Source: Sulfitobacter sp. LCG007 (lineage in GTDB: Bacteria; Pseudomonadota; Alphaproteobacteria; Rhodobacterales; Rhodobacteraceae). From it: DNA of 64,000 nucleotides. The translations under genes and the position numbers were made by a program. Of this stretch, positions 25,297-33,802 are shown piece by piece. The DNA lies in contig NZ_CP161805.1 of assembly GCF_040801785.1 (NCBI RefSeq), forward strand, positions 1,178,001 to 1,242,000. The letters are read 5' to 3'. The notes beneath the pieces are model-generated. The model saw only the letters and a program-made list of their open reading frames with translations. It did no database searches and had not been told where the DNA came from. The first letter of the stretch is position 1. Each line of letters starts with the position of its first letter.

Positions 25297-26292
25297 TCAG
25301 TTGTCGGCGCAGAAGCCCGCGTCTTCGGAGTTGCAGACGTCCAGCCCGGTGAAGAGCGGATCTTCGACCGTCTCGCCATTGATGAGCTGGATCATGACGT
25401 CAGGTGCCTTCAGGCCCATTTCGAAGGGGCGCTGGCCCACCTGTGCATGGCTGCGGCCTTCGCGGAAGGCCTGGGTCTGGGGCGGCAGCGTGTCGCCTGC
25501 GATGATGATCAGCTCGTTGGACTTCAGCTTGTCCATCACCTGATCCGTCACCTGCGTATAGGCTTGCGGGGCGAATTGCGCCCAGCCGCCGATCAGCACG
25601 AAGGCGTCGAGGTCCGGGTTGGCCGTGAACACGTCCGACATCTGCTGGTTGGCCAGATCGGCCTGGTCGTTCGTGAAGACCGGGCATCCCTCGATTTCGG
25701 TCCATCCGTTCTGTCCGTCCAGACGGTCTATGCCGTCCTCGCCGCCCGCGGTATCGCGGAAGCCCTGCGCGCGCGCGTTGATGTTGTCGGCCGCCACGTT
25801 GCCGAGTTGCAGGCAGACCGTGCCGCCTTCCGGCTTCAGCTTCATGGCCTCTTCGGCCATCTTGACCCCCATCAGATAGTTGTCTGTCCCGAGATAGGTG
25901 ACGCGCAGATCGCGATCGGCCTCGAGAAAGTCGGCATCCACGGTCATCACCGGAACATCCGGCGCGATTTCGCGGATCCGGTTGGCCATGGCCGGAGCGT
26001 TCGAGGGTGAGATGGCGATGGCGGCGACACCGCTGGTCAGCAGGTCATCGACGATCTGCACTTCGCCCGCCTCGTCGGCCGAGGATGCGGGGCCGGTGTA
26101 GAGGCACTTGTACTCGCTGTCGGGGTTGTCCTTGGCCCATTGCTGACAGCCGAGGTTGATCTGCTCGAAGAAGGGGTTGTCGAGCCCTTTCACGACGATT
26201 GCGAGCGTCTTGGAATCCTGTGCGCCCGCTATCGTGGCCGACAGGGCGACAAGCGCCGCTGTGGTTGCCAATAGATTGGTTTTGCTGGTCAC
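25297..26292 (-). CDS. Periplasmic sugar-binding protein 1 (CUT2 type)
   Basis: 331 residues with a signal peptide ending near TIAGAQ. LAIVVKGLDNPFFEQINLG and GVAAIAISPSNAPAMANRI are type I sugar-binding motifs, and VMTVDADFLEADRDLRVTYLG is typical of the CUT2 family. Its cysteines (in the mature N-terminal part, mid-chain, and NSEDAGFCADN at the end) suggest disulfides. It follows the epimerase gene by 48 bases. The single-domain ATPase and permease encoded divergently (27518-29261) lack a binding protein of their own, so this is the likely partner, as in FrcB/FrcC/FrcA systems. Confidence 0.9.
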   Translation of the reverse strand: MTSKTNLLATTAALVALSATIAGAQDSKTLAIVVKGLDNPFFEQINLGCQQWAKDNPDSEYKCLYTGPASSADEAGEVQIVDDLLTSGVAAIAISPSNAPAMANRIREIAPDVPVMTVDADFLEADRDLRVTYLGTDNYLMGVKMAEEAMKLKPEGGTVCLQLGNVAADNINARAQGFRDTAGGEDGIDRLDGQNGWTEIEGCPVFTNDQADLANQQMSDVFTANPDLDAFVLIGGWAQFAPQAYTQVTDQVMDKLKSNELIIIAGDTLPPQTQAFREGRSHAQVGQRPFEMGLKAPDVMIQLINGETVEDPLFTGLDVCNSEDAGFCADN

Positions 26293-26340
26293 TTTTATTT
26301 CCTCCCAGTGAACATTTGACGACTTCCACCCGGTTCCGGG

Positions 26341-27321
26341 TTATCCCGGATACCAGATTCTTCGGGGATCGCCTGGTCTGCGTTCGTAGCTCCAGGCCAT
26401 CTCGATCAGATCTTCGAGATCGATTTCCGGCTCCCATCCAAGCAAATGGCGCGCTTTTGAATTGTCGAGCCAATTGCTGAAAAGCGGCGTCCGGACTTCC
26501 TTCGAACCGATCTTTCGCGTGCGTTCCAGGTACCTTGCAACGGCGCCGTAATCGACCGGTTCGTTCATGCTGATGTTGAAGAGCTGCTGATGCGCCTTCG
26601 GATTGTCGAGAGCCGCGAGTATCGCCTCAACGAGATCGCGGACGTGGACGAAGTTGCGTCGCAGTGGCTCTCCGTCGCGGTCGGTCATGCGCGGAACCAG
26701 GGCCTTGCGCGCCGCCTCCGCGACCTCGCCGGGTGTCAGGAAATCCGACCACGGCGGGCCGCCGAACTGGTCCTCTCCGAAGCTGAGGGCGCAGCGGAAA
26801 TCGTCCTTCTCCATGATCCATGGGGCGCGCAGGATGCAGCCGTTGATGCCGTACTGATACTGGTATTGCTCCAGCATGACCTCTTCCAGAACCTTGGTCA
26901 GCGCGTAGCAGCCGGGGTAGGCCTTGCGCGGCGCGCTTTCGGTCAGGGGGACCTCATGGGGCTGGAAGGCATGCCCGACCGAACAGTCGCCTCCGATCAG
27001 GACGAATTGTTCGGCGGTGGGCGTCTTCCGGTATGCCTCGAGCAGCAGGAACATGCCCTTTACCGCGACGTCCATGCACATGTCCGGCGATTCCTTGACG
27101 GCGGCCATGTGCAATACATGCGTCACCCCGACGATTGCCTCGGACAACACCGTCTTGTCCGCCAGCGAACCGCGAATGACGCGGACGCGGCCGGTTTCCG
27201 CGATGGTGCGATTGTTGCAAAGCGCAACGACATCCCATCCCCGAAACCGATCCGATTCAAGGAATGCAGGCAGAAAGTTCTGCCCGACCTTGCCGGTTAC
27301 GCCTGTCAGCAGAAGTCGCAT
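26341..27321 (-). CDS. NAD-dependent epimerase/dehydratase-family protein
   Basis: 326 residues, extended short-chain dehydrogenase fold. GVTGKVGQNF is the GxxGxxG nucleotide-binding motif at the N-terminus, and YALTKVLEE carries the YxxxK catalytic pair near residue 150. VLHMAAVKES and RNFVHVRDLVEAILAAL are epimerase-family landmarks. It probably epimerises or oxidises the sugar, or a derivative of it, taken up by the adjacent transporters. First gene in the minus-strand series, divergent from the ATPase at 27518. Confidence 0.86.
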   Translation of the reverse strand: MRLLLTGVTGKVGQNFLPAFLESDRFRGWDVVALCNNRTIAETGRVRVIRGSLADKTVLSEAIVGVTHVLHMAAVKESPDMCMDVAVKGMFLLLEAYRKTPTAEQFVLIGGDCSVGHAFQPHEVPLTESAPRKAYPGCYALTKVLEEVMLEQYQYQYGINGCILRAPWIMEKDDFRCALSFGEDQFGGPPWSDFLTPGEVAEAARKALVPRMTDRDGEPLRRNFVHVRDLVEAILAALDNPKAHQQLFNISMNEPVDYGAVARYLERTRKIGSKEVRTPLFSNWLDNSKARHLLGWEPEIDLEDLIEMAWSYERRPGDPRRIWYPG

Positions 27322-27378
27322 AGTCCTCCCTAAACTATTACGATCAACTTGACCCTCCGACTGCTAATAGTCATTTAC

Positions 27379-27388
27379 TAATATTATC
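27379..27388. promoter_or_regulatory. Candidate LacI-family operator (site 2) in the divergent region
   Basis: TAATATTATC, with core palindrome TAATATTA, the same ten bases as site 1 (25240-25249). It sits just downstream of a minus-strand TTGACG (27390-27395) that could be the -35 element for the epimerase operon, so binding here could repress. The surrounding 27340-27415 is AT-rich. Confidence 0.5.
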
Positions 27389-27517
27389 GCGTCAAGTTAT
27401 TAATTCGGGTATTCGGCCGGGTCGGGGAGGATGAAGTTCGGACCGGCGACAGCTGAGGACAGGCACGGGCAGGGGGCCGGAGGAGGCTGGCTGACGTTGC
27501 ATGGGGGAGGATAAAGA

Positions 27518-28258
27518 ATGTCACGATTGAAGCTATCCGGCATTTCCAGGAGCTTCGGGGCGATTCAGGCGCTCGACGATGTATCGCTGGAGCTGGCACC
27601 GGGTGAGGTCATGGGCCTGATGGGCGACAACGGCGCGGGAAAATCGACGCTGGTCAAGATCATCGCCGGGAATTTCAGGCCGACGAAGGGCGAGATCCGG
27701 ATCGACGACAAGCCGGTCGAGTTCCACAAGCCGATCGACGCGCAGCGCGAGGGTGTCGAGATCGTCCACCAGCATCTCGCACTCTGTGATCACCTCACCG
27801 CCGCGTCGAACGTCTTTCTGGGACGCGAGCCGATGAAGCGTTTCGGGCCGTTCAGCGTGATAGATTACGAAGAGATGCGCAGGACATCGGCCAAGCTCTT
27901 TGCCCGCCTCCAGTCCGAGACCCGCCCGCGCGACCTCGTGCGCCGGATGTCGGGGGGGCAACGGCAGGCGGTGGCGATCGCGCGGACCCTGCTGTCGGAG
28001 GCCAGGATCGTTCTGCTGGACGAGCCGACGGCGGCGATCTCGGTGCGGCAGGTGGCCGAGGTTCTGGACCTGATCAAGAACCTGCGCGACCACGGAATCA
28101 GCGTGATCCTGATCAGCCACCGGATGCCGGACGTCTTCGCCGTGGCCGATACCATCGCCGTCCTGCGCCGCGGCAACCTCGTGGCAAGCAAGCGCGCCGC
28201 TGAAAGTTCACCCGAAGAAGTGACCGGTCTGATCACCGGCGCCATCGAATACGCCTGA
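27518..28258 (+). CDS. Sugar ABC transporter ATPase, single domain (FrcA-like)
   Basis: 246 residues, one nucleotide-binding domain: Walker A GDNGAGKST near residue 37, signature MSGGQRQAVAIAR, Walker B IVLLDEPTAAI and H-loop ISHRM. It is short compared with RbsA-type tandem ATPases and so acts as a homodimer, as in the fructose FrcA type. It is 10 bases from the permease and is the first gene of the plus-strand operon. Confidence 0.93.
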   Translation: MSRLKLSGISRSFGAIQALDDVSLELAPGEVMGLMGDNGAGKSTLVKIIAGNFRPTKGEIRIDDKPVEFHKPIDAQREGVEIVHQHLALCDHLTAASNVFLGREPMKRFGPFSVIDYEEMRRTSAKLFARLQSETRPRDLVRRMSGGQRQAVAIARTLLSEARIVLLDEPTAAISVRQVAEVLDLIKNLRDHGISVILISHRMPDVFAVADTIAVLRRGNLVASKRAAESSPEEVTGLITGAIEYA

Positions 28259-28268
28259 GGGAGGCCAA

Positions 28269-29261
28269 ATGTCGCAAACTCTTGAACAGGTGATCGGGCA
28301 CAGCCAGCACCGCAACCCCGTCATGCGCCTCGTGAACCTGCAGGTGTTCTGGGTCTTCATCGCCGCGGTGCTCGCCTGCATCGCGCTCACCTTCATGACG
28401 GACGCCTTCGCCACGCAGCGCAACCTCTTCAACGTCGCGCGCAACTTCGCCTTCGTCGCCATCATCGCGATCGGCATGACCACCGTGATCGCGTCGGGCG
28501 GAATCGATCTGTCGGTGGGATCCACGGTGGTCCTTTCCGCCATGGTGATTTCCGTGCTGATGGCCGCGGGCCATTCCTTCTGGCTCTCGGCCGTCGCGGC
28601 TCTGGGCGCGGCGCTGCTGGTCGGCCTCATCAACGGGGTGCTCATCGCCTATGCGGGCATGCCGCCCTTCGTCATAACGCTCGGGATGCTGTCGGCGGCG
28701 CGTTCGGCGGCCATGGTGCTGTCGAACAACAAGATGATCTGGGAATTCGGACCCGACCATGACCTTCTGCTCTGGATTGGCGGGGGCTCGACCTTCGGTC
28801 TGCCCCATCCGCTTTACGCCCTTGTCATCCTCGCCGTCGTCATGACCTTCGTCTACCGCTGGACCCGCTGGGGTCAGTACGTCTTTGCCATCGGGTCCAA
28901 CGAAGAGGCCGCGACCCTGACGGGCATCGCGGTCAAGAGGGTGAAGGTGACGATCTACATGTTCTCGGCGCTGACCGCCGGCCTCGCGGGCATCCTCATG
29001 GCGGGCTGGCTGGGCAGCGTGACGACGAATCTGGGAACGGCGATGGAGCTGACGGTGATCGCGGCTGCGGTGATCGGAGGCGCGAACCTGAACGGTGGAG
29101 AGGGCACCGCGGTTGGCGCAATTGTAGGCGCATTGCTGATCGAGGTCATCAGAAACTCACTGATCCTCCTCGGCATCTCGACCTTCTGGCAGGGAATGTT
29201 TATCGGGACCTTCATAGTCGTCGCGGTCTCGTTCGACCGCATCCGTCACTCCCGAAACTGA
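28269..29261 (+). CDS. Sugar ABC transporter permease (CUT2, FrcC-like)
   Basis: 330 residues with eight or more membrane helices. IASGGIDLSVGSTVVLSAMV and VIGGANLNGGEGTAVGAIVG are CUT2 permease signatures. It probably works with the ATPase just upstream and with binding protein 1 encoded on the other strand. Confidence 0.93.
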   Translation: MSQTLEQVIGHSQHRNPVMRLVNLQVFWVFIAAVLACIALTFMTDAFATQRNLFNVARNFAFVAIIAIGMTTVIASGGIDLSVGSTVVLSAMVISVLMAAGHSFWLSAVAALGAALLVGLINGVLIAYAGMPPFVITLGMLSAARSAAMVLSNNKMIWEFGPDHDLLLWIGGGSTFGLPHPLYALVILAVVMTFVYRWTRWGQYVFAIGSNEEAATLTGIAVKRVKVTIYMFSALTAGLAGILMAGWLGSVTTNLGTAMELTVIAAAVIGGANLNGGEGTAVGAIVGALLIEVIRNSLILLGISTFWQGMFIGTFIVVAVSFDRIRHSRN

Positions 29262-29277
29262 AGGTGTCAGTCCCCGC

Positions 29278-30342
29278 ATGAATACGACCGACCGCAAGGG
29301 AGGAAAGGACTTGAAGCCGACGATGATGGATGTAGCTGCGCGGGCAGGAGTCTCGCAGGCCACGGTATCGTTGGTTTTGAACGGCAGCGCGGGGGCGAGG
29401 CTTTCGGACGCCACGAAGGAGAGGGTGCGCCACGCCGCAGGCGAACTGGGCTACAACCTGATCCGCCGGTCTCAGAAGAAGTCGGCCGCCTCGGACAAGC
29501 TGATCGGCTTCATCGCGGACGAGGTGACGACCGACCCCTGGACGCCGCTGATTTTCGAGGGCGCGCGGGAGAAGGCGCTGGAATACGGCGTGACCATGTC
29601 GATGGCCGTCCTGCGGGGCGAAGAGCATCTCGAGAGCCAGCTCATCGACCAGATGACACAGCAGCCGAGACTCGGGCTGATCTACGCGACGATGCTCACG
29701 CGGCTGGTCGAGCCGCCGAAGGTCTTCTTCAATACCCCCTCGGTGCTGGTGAACTGCTATGACAGCCGCCGGAAGCTTCCGTCGGTCCTGCCGGGCGAGT
29801 TGCTCGGTGGCAGGACGGCCACCGAGCATCTGATTCGCGCCGGCATGAAACGCGTCGCGCTGATCAACGGGCAGGATGGTATCGACGCATCGCGCGACCG
29901 GTTGCGCGGCTACAGGCAGGCTCTGACAAGCGCGGACATCCCCTATGATCCGGCGCTGGTCTATCCGGGCAACTGGGAACCCTCGGCCGGCTACGAGGGG
30001 ACGATGAAATTCATGAAGCTCTCCAAGCCGCCGCAGGGCATCTTCTGCGCAAACGACATGATGGCGATCGGCTGCTACGACGCGCTGAAGGAGCTGGGGA
30101 TGAGGATCCCCGAGGATGTGTCCGTGGTCGGTTTCGACGACCGGGAAATCGCGCAGTTCATGCGACCTCCCCTGACGACGCTGGTGCTGCCACATTACGA
30201 GATGGGCGCATTGGCCGCAGAGCTCCTGCTCGATATCGCGGGCGGGCTCCAGTCGGGGCACGACCAGATAAAGCTCGAGTGCCCGCTGGTGCGGCGCGCC
30301 TCGGTCCGGGGGGATCGCGTCACCGACGGCGCCACCGGCTGA
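29278..30342 (+). CDS. LacI-family transcriptional regulator
   Basis: 354 residues. The HTH lies at about residues 13-35 (TMMDVAARAGVSQATVSLVL), followed by a hinge helix and a periplasmic-binding-like ligand domain (FVRGD-like segments, KRVALINGQDGIDASRDRL and VSVVGFDDREIAQF). It ends the plus-strand transporter operon, so it probably controls both divergent units in response to the imported sugar. The TAATATTATC palindromes are the candidate operators. An internal start closer to the HTH is possible. Confidence 0.92.
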   Translation: MNTTDRKGGKDLKPTMMDVAARAGVSQATVSLVLNGSAGARLSDATKERVRHAAGELGYNLIRRSQKKSAASDKLIGFIADEVTTDPWTPLIFEGAREKALEYGVTMSMAVLRGEEHLESQLIDQMTQQPRLGLIYATMLTRLVEPPKVFFNTPSVLVNCYDSRRKLPSVLPGELLGGRTATEHLIRAGMKRVALINGQDGIDASRDRLRGYRQALTSADIPYDPALVYPGNWEPSAGYEGTMKFMKLSKPPQGIFCANDMMAIGCYDALKELGMRIPEDVSVVGFDDREIAQFMRPPLTTLVLPHYEMGALAAELLLDIAGGLQSGHDQIKLECPLVRRASVRGDRVTDGATG

Positions 30343-30478
30343 GCCGGCGTCCGCGCGCAGCCGTGACATGATCCCGCGACGCCGGGAGGGTTTTGCCGAC
30401 CAGGATATCGGGCGGATGGCCGGGAACAGAATGCGAACGCGTCTTTTCTCCGGACCCTCTGCGGGATAGGGTGGCCGC

Positions 30479-32821
30479 ATGAGCAGTTTCGATGAGTCCG
30501 ACGCCTTCGAGGGCGCCTCGCTTTCGGCCCGCGCAATGGCGGCCCGGCCCACTCCCTACATGGACGGGCTGAACCCGGCACAGCGCGAGGCGGTGGCCCA
30601 GCTCGACGGGCCGGTGCTGATGCTGGCGGGGGCCGGAACGGGCAAGACGCGCGCCCTGACCGCGCGGATCGTGCATCTGCTGTCGACGGGAAGCGCCCGC
30701 ACGAACGAAATCCTCGCCGTGACCTTCACCAACAAGGCCGCACGCGAGATGAAGGAGCGGGTCGGGCGCATGCTCGGTCAGGCGGTGGAGGGGATGCCGT
30801 GGCTCGGCACCTTTCATGCGATCTGCGTGAAACTGCTGCGCCGGCATGCGGAGCTCGCCGGTCTCAAGTCAAACTTCACCATCCTCGACACGGACGACCA
30901 GATTCGCCTGCTGCGTCAGTTGATCCAGGCCGAGAACATCGACGAGAAGCGCTGGCCTGCGCGCCAGATCGCCTCGCTCATCGACGGATGGAAGAACCGC
31001 GCGCTGACGCCCGACAAGGTGCCCTCGGGCGAGGCCGGGGCATTCAATCATCGCGGCACCGAGATCTATGCCCAGTACCAGACCCGCCTGCGTGAGCTGA
31101 ACGCCGTCGATTTCGGCGACCTGCTGCTGCACATGGTGACGATCTTTCAGAAGCACGACGACGTGCTCGACCAGTACCGCCGCTGGTTCCGCTATATCCT
31201 CGTCGACGAATACCAGGACACCAACGTCGCCCAGTATCTCTGGCTGCGCCTGCTGGCGGGCGGGCATCGCAACATCTGCTGCGTGGGTGACGATGACCAG
31301 TCGATCTATGGCTGGCGCGGGGCCGAGGTGGGCAACATCCTGCGCTTCGAGAAGGATTTTCCGGGGGCCAAGGTCGTCCGGCTCGAGCAGAACTACCGCT
31401 CGACGCCCCATATCCTCGCCGCCGCCTCCGGTGTGATCCGGGGCAACCAGGGGCGGCTTGGCAAGGAGCTGTGGACAGAGGCGGAATCGGGCGAGAAGGT
31501 CCGGCTGATCGGGCACTGGGACGGCGAGGAGGAGGCCCGCTGGATCGGGGAAGAGGTCGAGGCGATGCAGCGGGGCACACGGGGCCTGCGCAGGATGTCG
31601 CTCGACGACATGGCCATCCTCGTGCGCGCGTCGCATCAGATGCGCGCTTTCGAGGACCGGTTCCTGACCATCGGTCTTCCGTATCGCGTGATCGGCGGTC
31701 CGCGCTTCTACGAGCGGATGGAGATCCGCGATGCCATGGCTTATTTTCGCGTGGTGGTCAGCCCCGAGGACGATCTCGCGTTCGAGCGGATCGTCAACAC
31801 ACCCAAGCGCGGACTTGGCGACAAGGCCCAGCAGAAGATTCAGGTCATCGCCCGTCAGAACGGCGTGAGCCTTGTCGAAGGCGCGCGAATTCTGGTCGAC
31901 AGCCGCGAGATCGGGGGCAAGGGCGGGGTCGCGCTGATGCATCTCGTCGAAGGCATCGACCGCTGGGGCAGAATGGTCGGCGACAAGAGGCTGAGCCATT
32001 TGGAGCTGGCCGAGATCATCCTCGACGAATCGGGCTACACGTCCATGTGGCAGAACGACAAGACACCCGAGGCGCCCGGACGGCTCGAGAACCTCAAGGA
32101 ACTGGTCAAGGCGCTGGAAGAGTTCGAGAACCTTCAGGGCTTTCTCGAGCATGTCAGCCTGATCATGGACAACGACAAGGGCGAGGACGGCGAGAAGATC
32201 TCGATCATGACGCTACACGCCGCCAAGGGACTCGAGTTTCCCGCCGTCTTCCTGCCGGGCTGGGAGGACGGGCTTTTCCCCTCGCAGCGCTCGATGGACG
32301 AGAGCGGTCTCAAGGGGCTCGAGGAAGAACGCCGGCTTGCCTATGTCGGCATCACGCGGGCCGAGGAGCTCTGCACCATCAGCTTTGCCGCCAACCGTCG
32401 CGTATTTGGCCAGTGGCAATCCTCGCTGCCGTCGCGTTTCATCGACGAGTTGCCCGCCGAGCATGTCGAGGTGTTGACCCCCCCGGGTCTCTACGGGGGC
32501 GGGTATGGCGCCGCTTCGCCGGTTTCGAACCTGCACGACCGGGCCGCCGAGGCCAATGTCTACAACTCGCCCGGCTGGAAGCGGATGCAGGCCCGCGGCG
32601 GCGAGCGCCCGATGAGCCAGCCCCGCGAGACGCGCAACACGGTCATCGACATCACCGCAAGTTCGAGCTTCGAGATGGACGAGCGGGTGTTTCACCAGAA
32701 GTTCGGCTACGGCAGGATCATCGGGATCGAGGGCGACAAGCTCGAGATTGCCTTCGAGAAGGCTGGGACCAAGAAGGTCGTGGCGAAATTCGTGGTTGGC
32801 TGCGACGACGTGCCATTCTGA
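30479..32821 (+). CDS. uvrD: UvrD/PcrA-type DNA helicase
   Basis: 780 residues, superfamily 1A helicase. Q-motif GLNPAQREAV, Walker A GAGTGKTRALT near residue 52, motif Ia FTNKAAREMKERV, DExx motif LVDEYQDTN, motif III GDDDQSIYGWRGA, motif IV region EQNYRS, and motifs V/VI TLHAAKGLEFPAVF and YVGITRA are all present. The C-terminal region (KFGYGRIIGIEGDKLEI) is the PcrA/UvrD Tudor-like tail. It unwinds 3'-5' in nucleotide excision and mismatch repair. Confidence 0.95.
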   Translation: MSSFDESDAFEGASLSARAMAARPTPYMDGLNPAQREAVAQLDGPVLMLAGAGTGKTRALTARIVHLLSTGSARTNEILAVTFTNKAAREMKERVGRMLGQAVEGMPWLGTFHAICVKLLRRHAELAGLKSNFTILDTDDQIRLLRQLIQAENIDEKRWPARQIASLIDGWKNRALTPDKVPSGEAGAFNHRGTEIYAQYQTRLRELNAVDFGDLLLHMVTIFQKHDDVLDQYRRWFRYILVDEYQDTNVAQYLWLRLLAGGHRNICCVGDDDQSIYGWRGAEVGNILRFEKDFPGAKVVRLEQNYRSTPHILAAASGVIRGNQGRLGKELWTEAESGEKVRLIGHWDGEEEARWIGEEVEAMQRGTRGLRRMSLDDMAILVRASHQMRAFEDRFLTIGLPYRVIGGPRFYERMEIRDAMAYFRVVVSPEDDLAFERIVNTPKRGLGDKAQQKIQVIARQNGVSLVEGARILVDSREIGGKGGVALMHLVEGIDRWGRMVGDKRLSHLELAEIILDESGYTSMWQNDKTPEAPGRLENLKELVKALEEFENLQGFLEHVSLIMDNDKGEDGEKISIMTLHAAKGLEFPAVFLPGWEDGLFPSQRSMDESGLKGLEEERRLAYVGITRAEELCTISFAANRRVFGQWQSSLPSRFIDELPAEHVEVLTPPGLYGGGYGAASPVSNLHDRAAEANVYNSPGWKRMQARGGERPMSQPRETRNTVIDITASSSFEMDERVFHQKFGYGRIIGIEGDKLEIAFEKAGTKKVVAKFVVGCDDVPF

Positions 32822-32940
32822 GCGTCACGCGGGATGCGTCCCGGCTGCACTTGCACAAGACCGGACCCGCTGCCTGGCACGCGCCATGGCACGATCGCCC
32901 GCGGGCGTTCGGTGTTCTTATGCAATGTCCGAAAATGTGA

Positions 32941-33018
32941 ACGGCGGTTCCCAGGGAGGAGGAGGGGAACCGCCGTCACTTGGCATCGCAGGGCAGGGAG
33001 GAGGAGAGCCCGGCGATG
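32941..33018 (-). ncRNA. CcsR/cuckoo-type small RNA, unit 4
   Basis: Two hairpins, 32941-32976 (perfect 12-bp stem ACGGCGGTTCCC/GGGAACCGCCGT) and 32984-33018 (11 bp with one mismatch). On the minus strand each loop carries CCTCCTCCC. This is the last unit of the array; the first-mentioned stem is the most stable and is followed on the minus strand by TTCACATTTTC, so it may also terminate the transcript. Confidence 0.85.
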
Positions 33019-33049
33019 TATCGTTGGAGCGATGCTCCGATCTATCGGC

Positions 33050-33128
33050 GCGACGGTCCCCAGGGAGGAGGGAGGGAACCGCCGCTGCCGTATGCCGCGG
33101 GATCAGGGAGGAGGAAGACCCCGTGGCA
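33050..33128 (-). ncRNA. CcsR/cuckoo-type small RNA, unit 3
   Basis: Two hairpins, 33050-33085 and 33093-33128, each with the CCTCCTCCC loop on the minus strand. The right arm of 33050-33085 (GGGAACCGCCG) is the same as in unit 4, which points to duplication. Stems contain a few wobble or mismatched pairs. Confidence 0.85.
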
Positions 33129-33157
33129 ATCCGTTGGCGCCTTGCGCCTTGTCGTTG

Positions 33158-33237
33158 AGTGACGGCGGCTTTCAGGGAGGAGGGAGAAAGCCACCGTCAC
33201 TGTAACCTGCGGAAAAGGGAGGAGGAATCTCCGCAGG
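33158..33237 (-). ncRNA. CcsR/cuckoo-type small RNA, unit 2
   Basis: Hairpins 33158-33201 (16-bp stem with one mismatch) and 33206-33237 (10-bp stem with one mismatch), both with the minus-strand loop CCTCCTCCC. Between units 2 and 1 lies an extra tight hairpin (GCAGCC, ATTC, GGCTGC at 33247-33262) without the loop motif. Confidence 0.85.
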
Positions 33238-33273
33238 CATTCTTTTGCAGCCATTCGGCTGCGGAATTAGAGA

Positions 33274-33346
33274 CGACGACATCAGGGAGGAGGAAGATGT
33301 CGCCGCCTGGTTACAGACATTCCAGGGAGGAGGAGAGGAATGCCTG
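33274..33346 (-). ncRNA. CcsR/cuckoo-type small RNA, unit 1
   Basis: Hairpins 33274-33305 and 33314-33346, with the minus-strand loop CCTCCTCCC in each. It begins 16 bases after the DUF1127 stop, so it is transcribed with that gene and presumably cut out by RNase. The motif is complementary to GGAGG-type sequences in mRNAs. In Rhodobacter, the CcsR RNAs following a DUF1127 gene are stress-induced and act on C1 metabolism and pyruvate dehydrogenase targets. Confidence 0.86.
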
Positions 33347-33362
33347 ATCTCTATGTCTTGCC

Positions 33363-33590
33363 TCAGGCTTTCCCTTGGGAAGCCTCGAGCGCGATCCGGC
33401 GAAGTTCGGACCGGTGCAGGCCAAGATCGGCCAGCTCGCGGTTGCTCAGCGCCTGGAGTTCGTTCAGCGTGGTCCGGAAGACCCGGCGGCGTGCCTGGCG
33501 CTCTGCGGCTGCCTCGAGCAGGCTTGCCGAATAAGCGAAGGTGCGTTCCAGAAGGGTCGCGGATGCGGTGCTATGTGTGGTGTAGGCCAT
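33363..33590 (-). CDS. DUF1127 small basic protein (CcaF1-like)
   Basis: 75 residues. The C-terminal half (TLNELQALSNRELADLGLHR) is the DUF1127 signature: an arginine-rich helical motif thought to bind RNA. The N-terminal half is alanine-rich. It is followed directly by four two-hairpin CCUCCUCCC RNAs on the same strand, the same order as ccaF1-ccsR1-4 in Rhodobacter sphaeroides, where the protein is reported to bind RNA and affect sRNA processing. A GAGG ribosome site precedes the ATG. I could not identify a confident promoter in the ~210 bases upstream. Confidence 0.92.
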   Translation of the reverse strand: MAYTTHSTASATLLERTFAYSASLLEAAAERQARRRVFRTTLNELQALSNRELADLGLHRSELRRIALEASQGKA

Positions 33591-33802
33591 GTCGGTGCCT
33601 CATGTATTCTTGTTCTGTTGCCCCCCTTATTTCGTATTTCGCTGCGCTTGCACAACAGACAGATCGTCAATGCTGCCATGCAGCGTACGCATAGTGATTC
33701 TGAGGCGGAATCTTTCGCAAAAATAAACGTTTACCATAATTATGCTGCAGCGCCGCGTTAGCGGTAACCAATGCCGCAAGAGAAGGCGGGGTTGAGGCAA
33801 AA

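Noticed and set aside
33247-33262. Extra hairpin GCAGCC-ATTC-GGCTGC inside the RNA array, considered as a terminator
   Set aside because: There is no T-run on the minus strand, and two-hairpin units continue downstream.
32941-33350. Plus-strand repeats AGGGAGGAGG could be read as Shine-Dalgarno sites for small genes or a CRISPR-like array
   Set aside because: Frames after these sites have non-native composition, repeats are flanked by self-complementary but divergent stems, and on the minus strand they make a coherent RNA family; CRISPR repeats would be long and identical.
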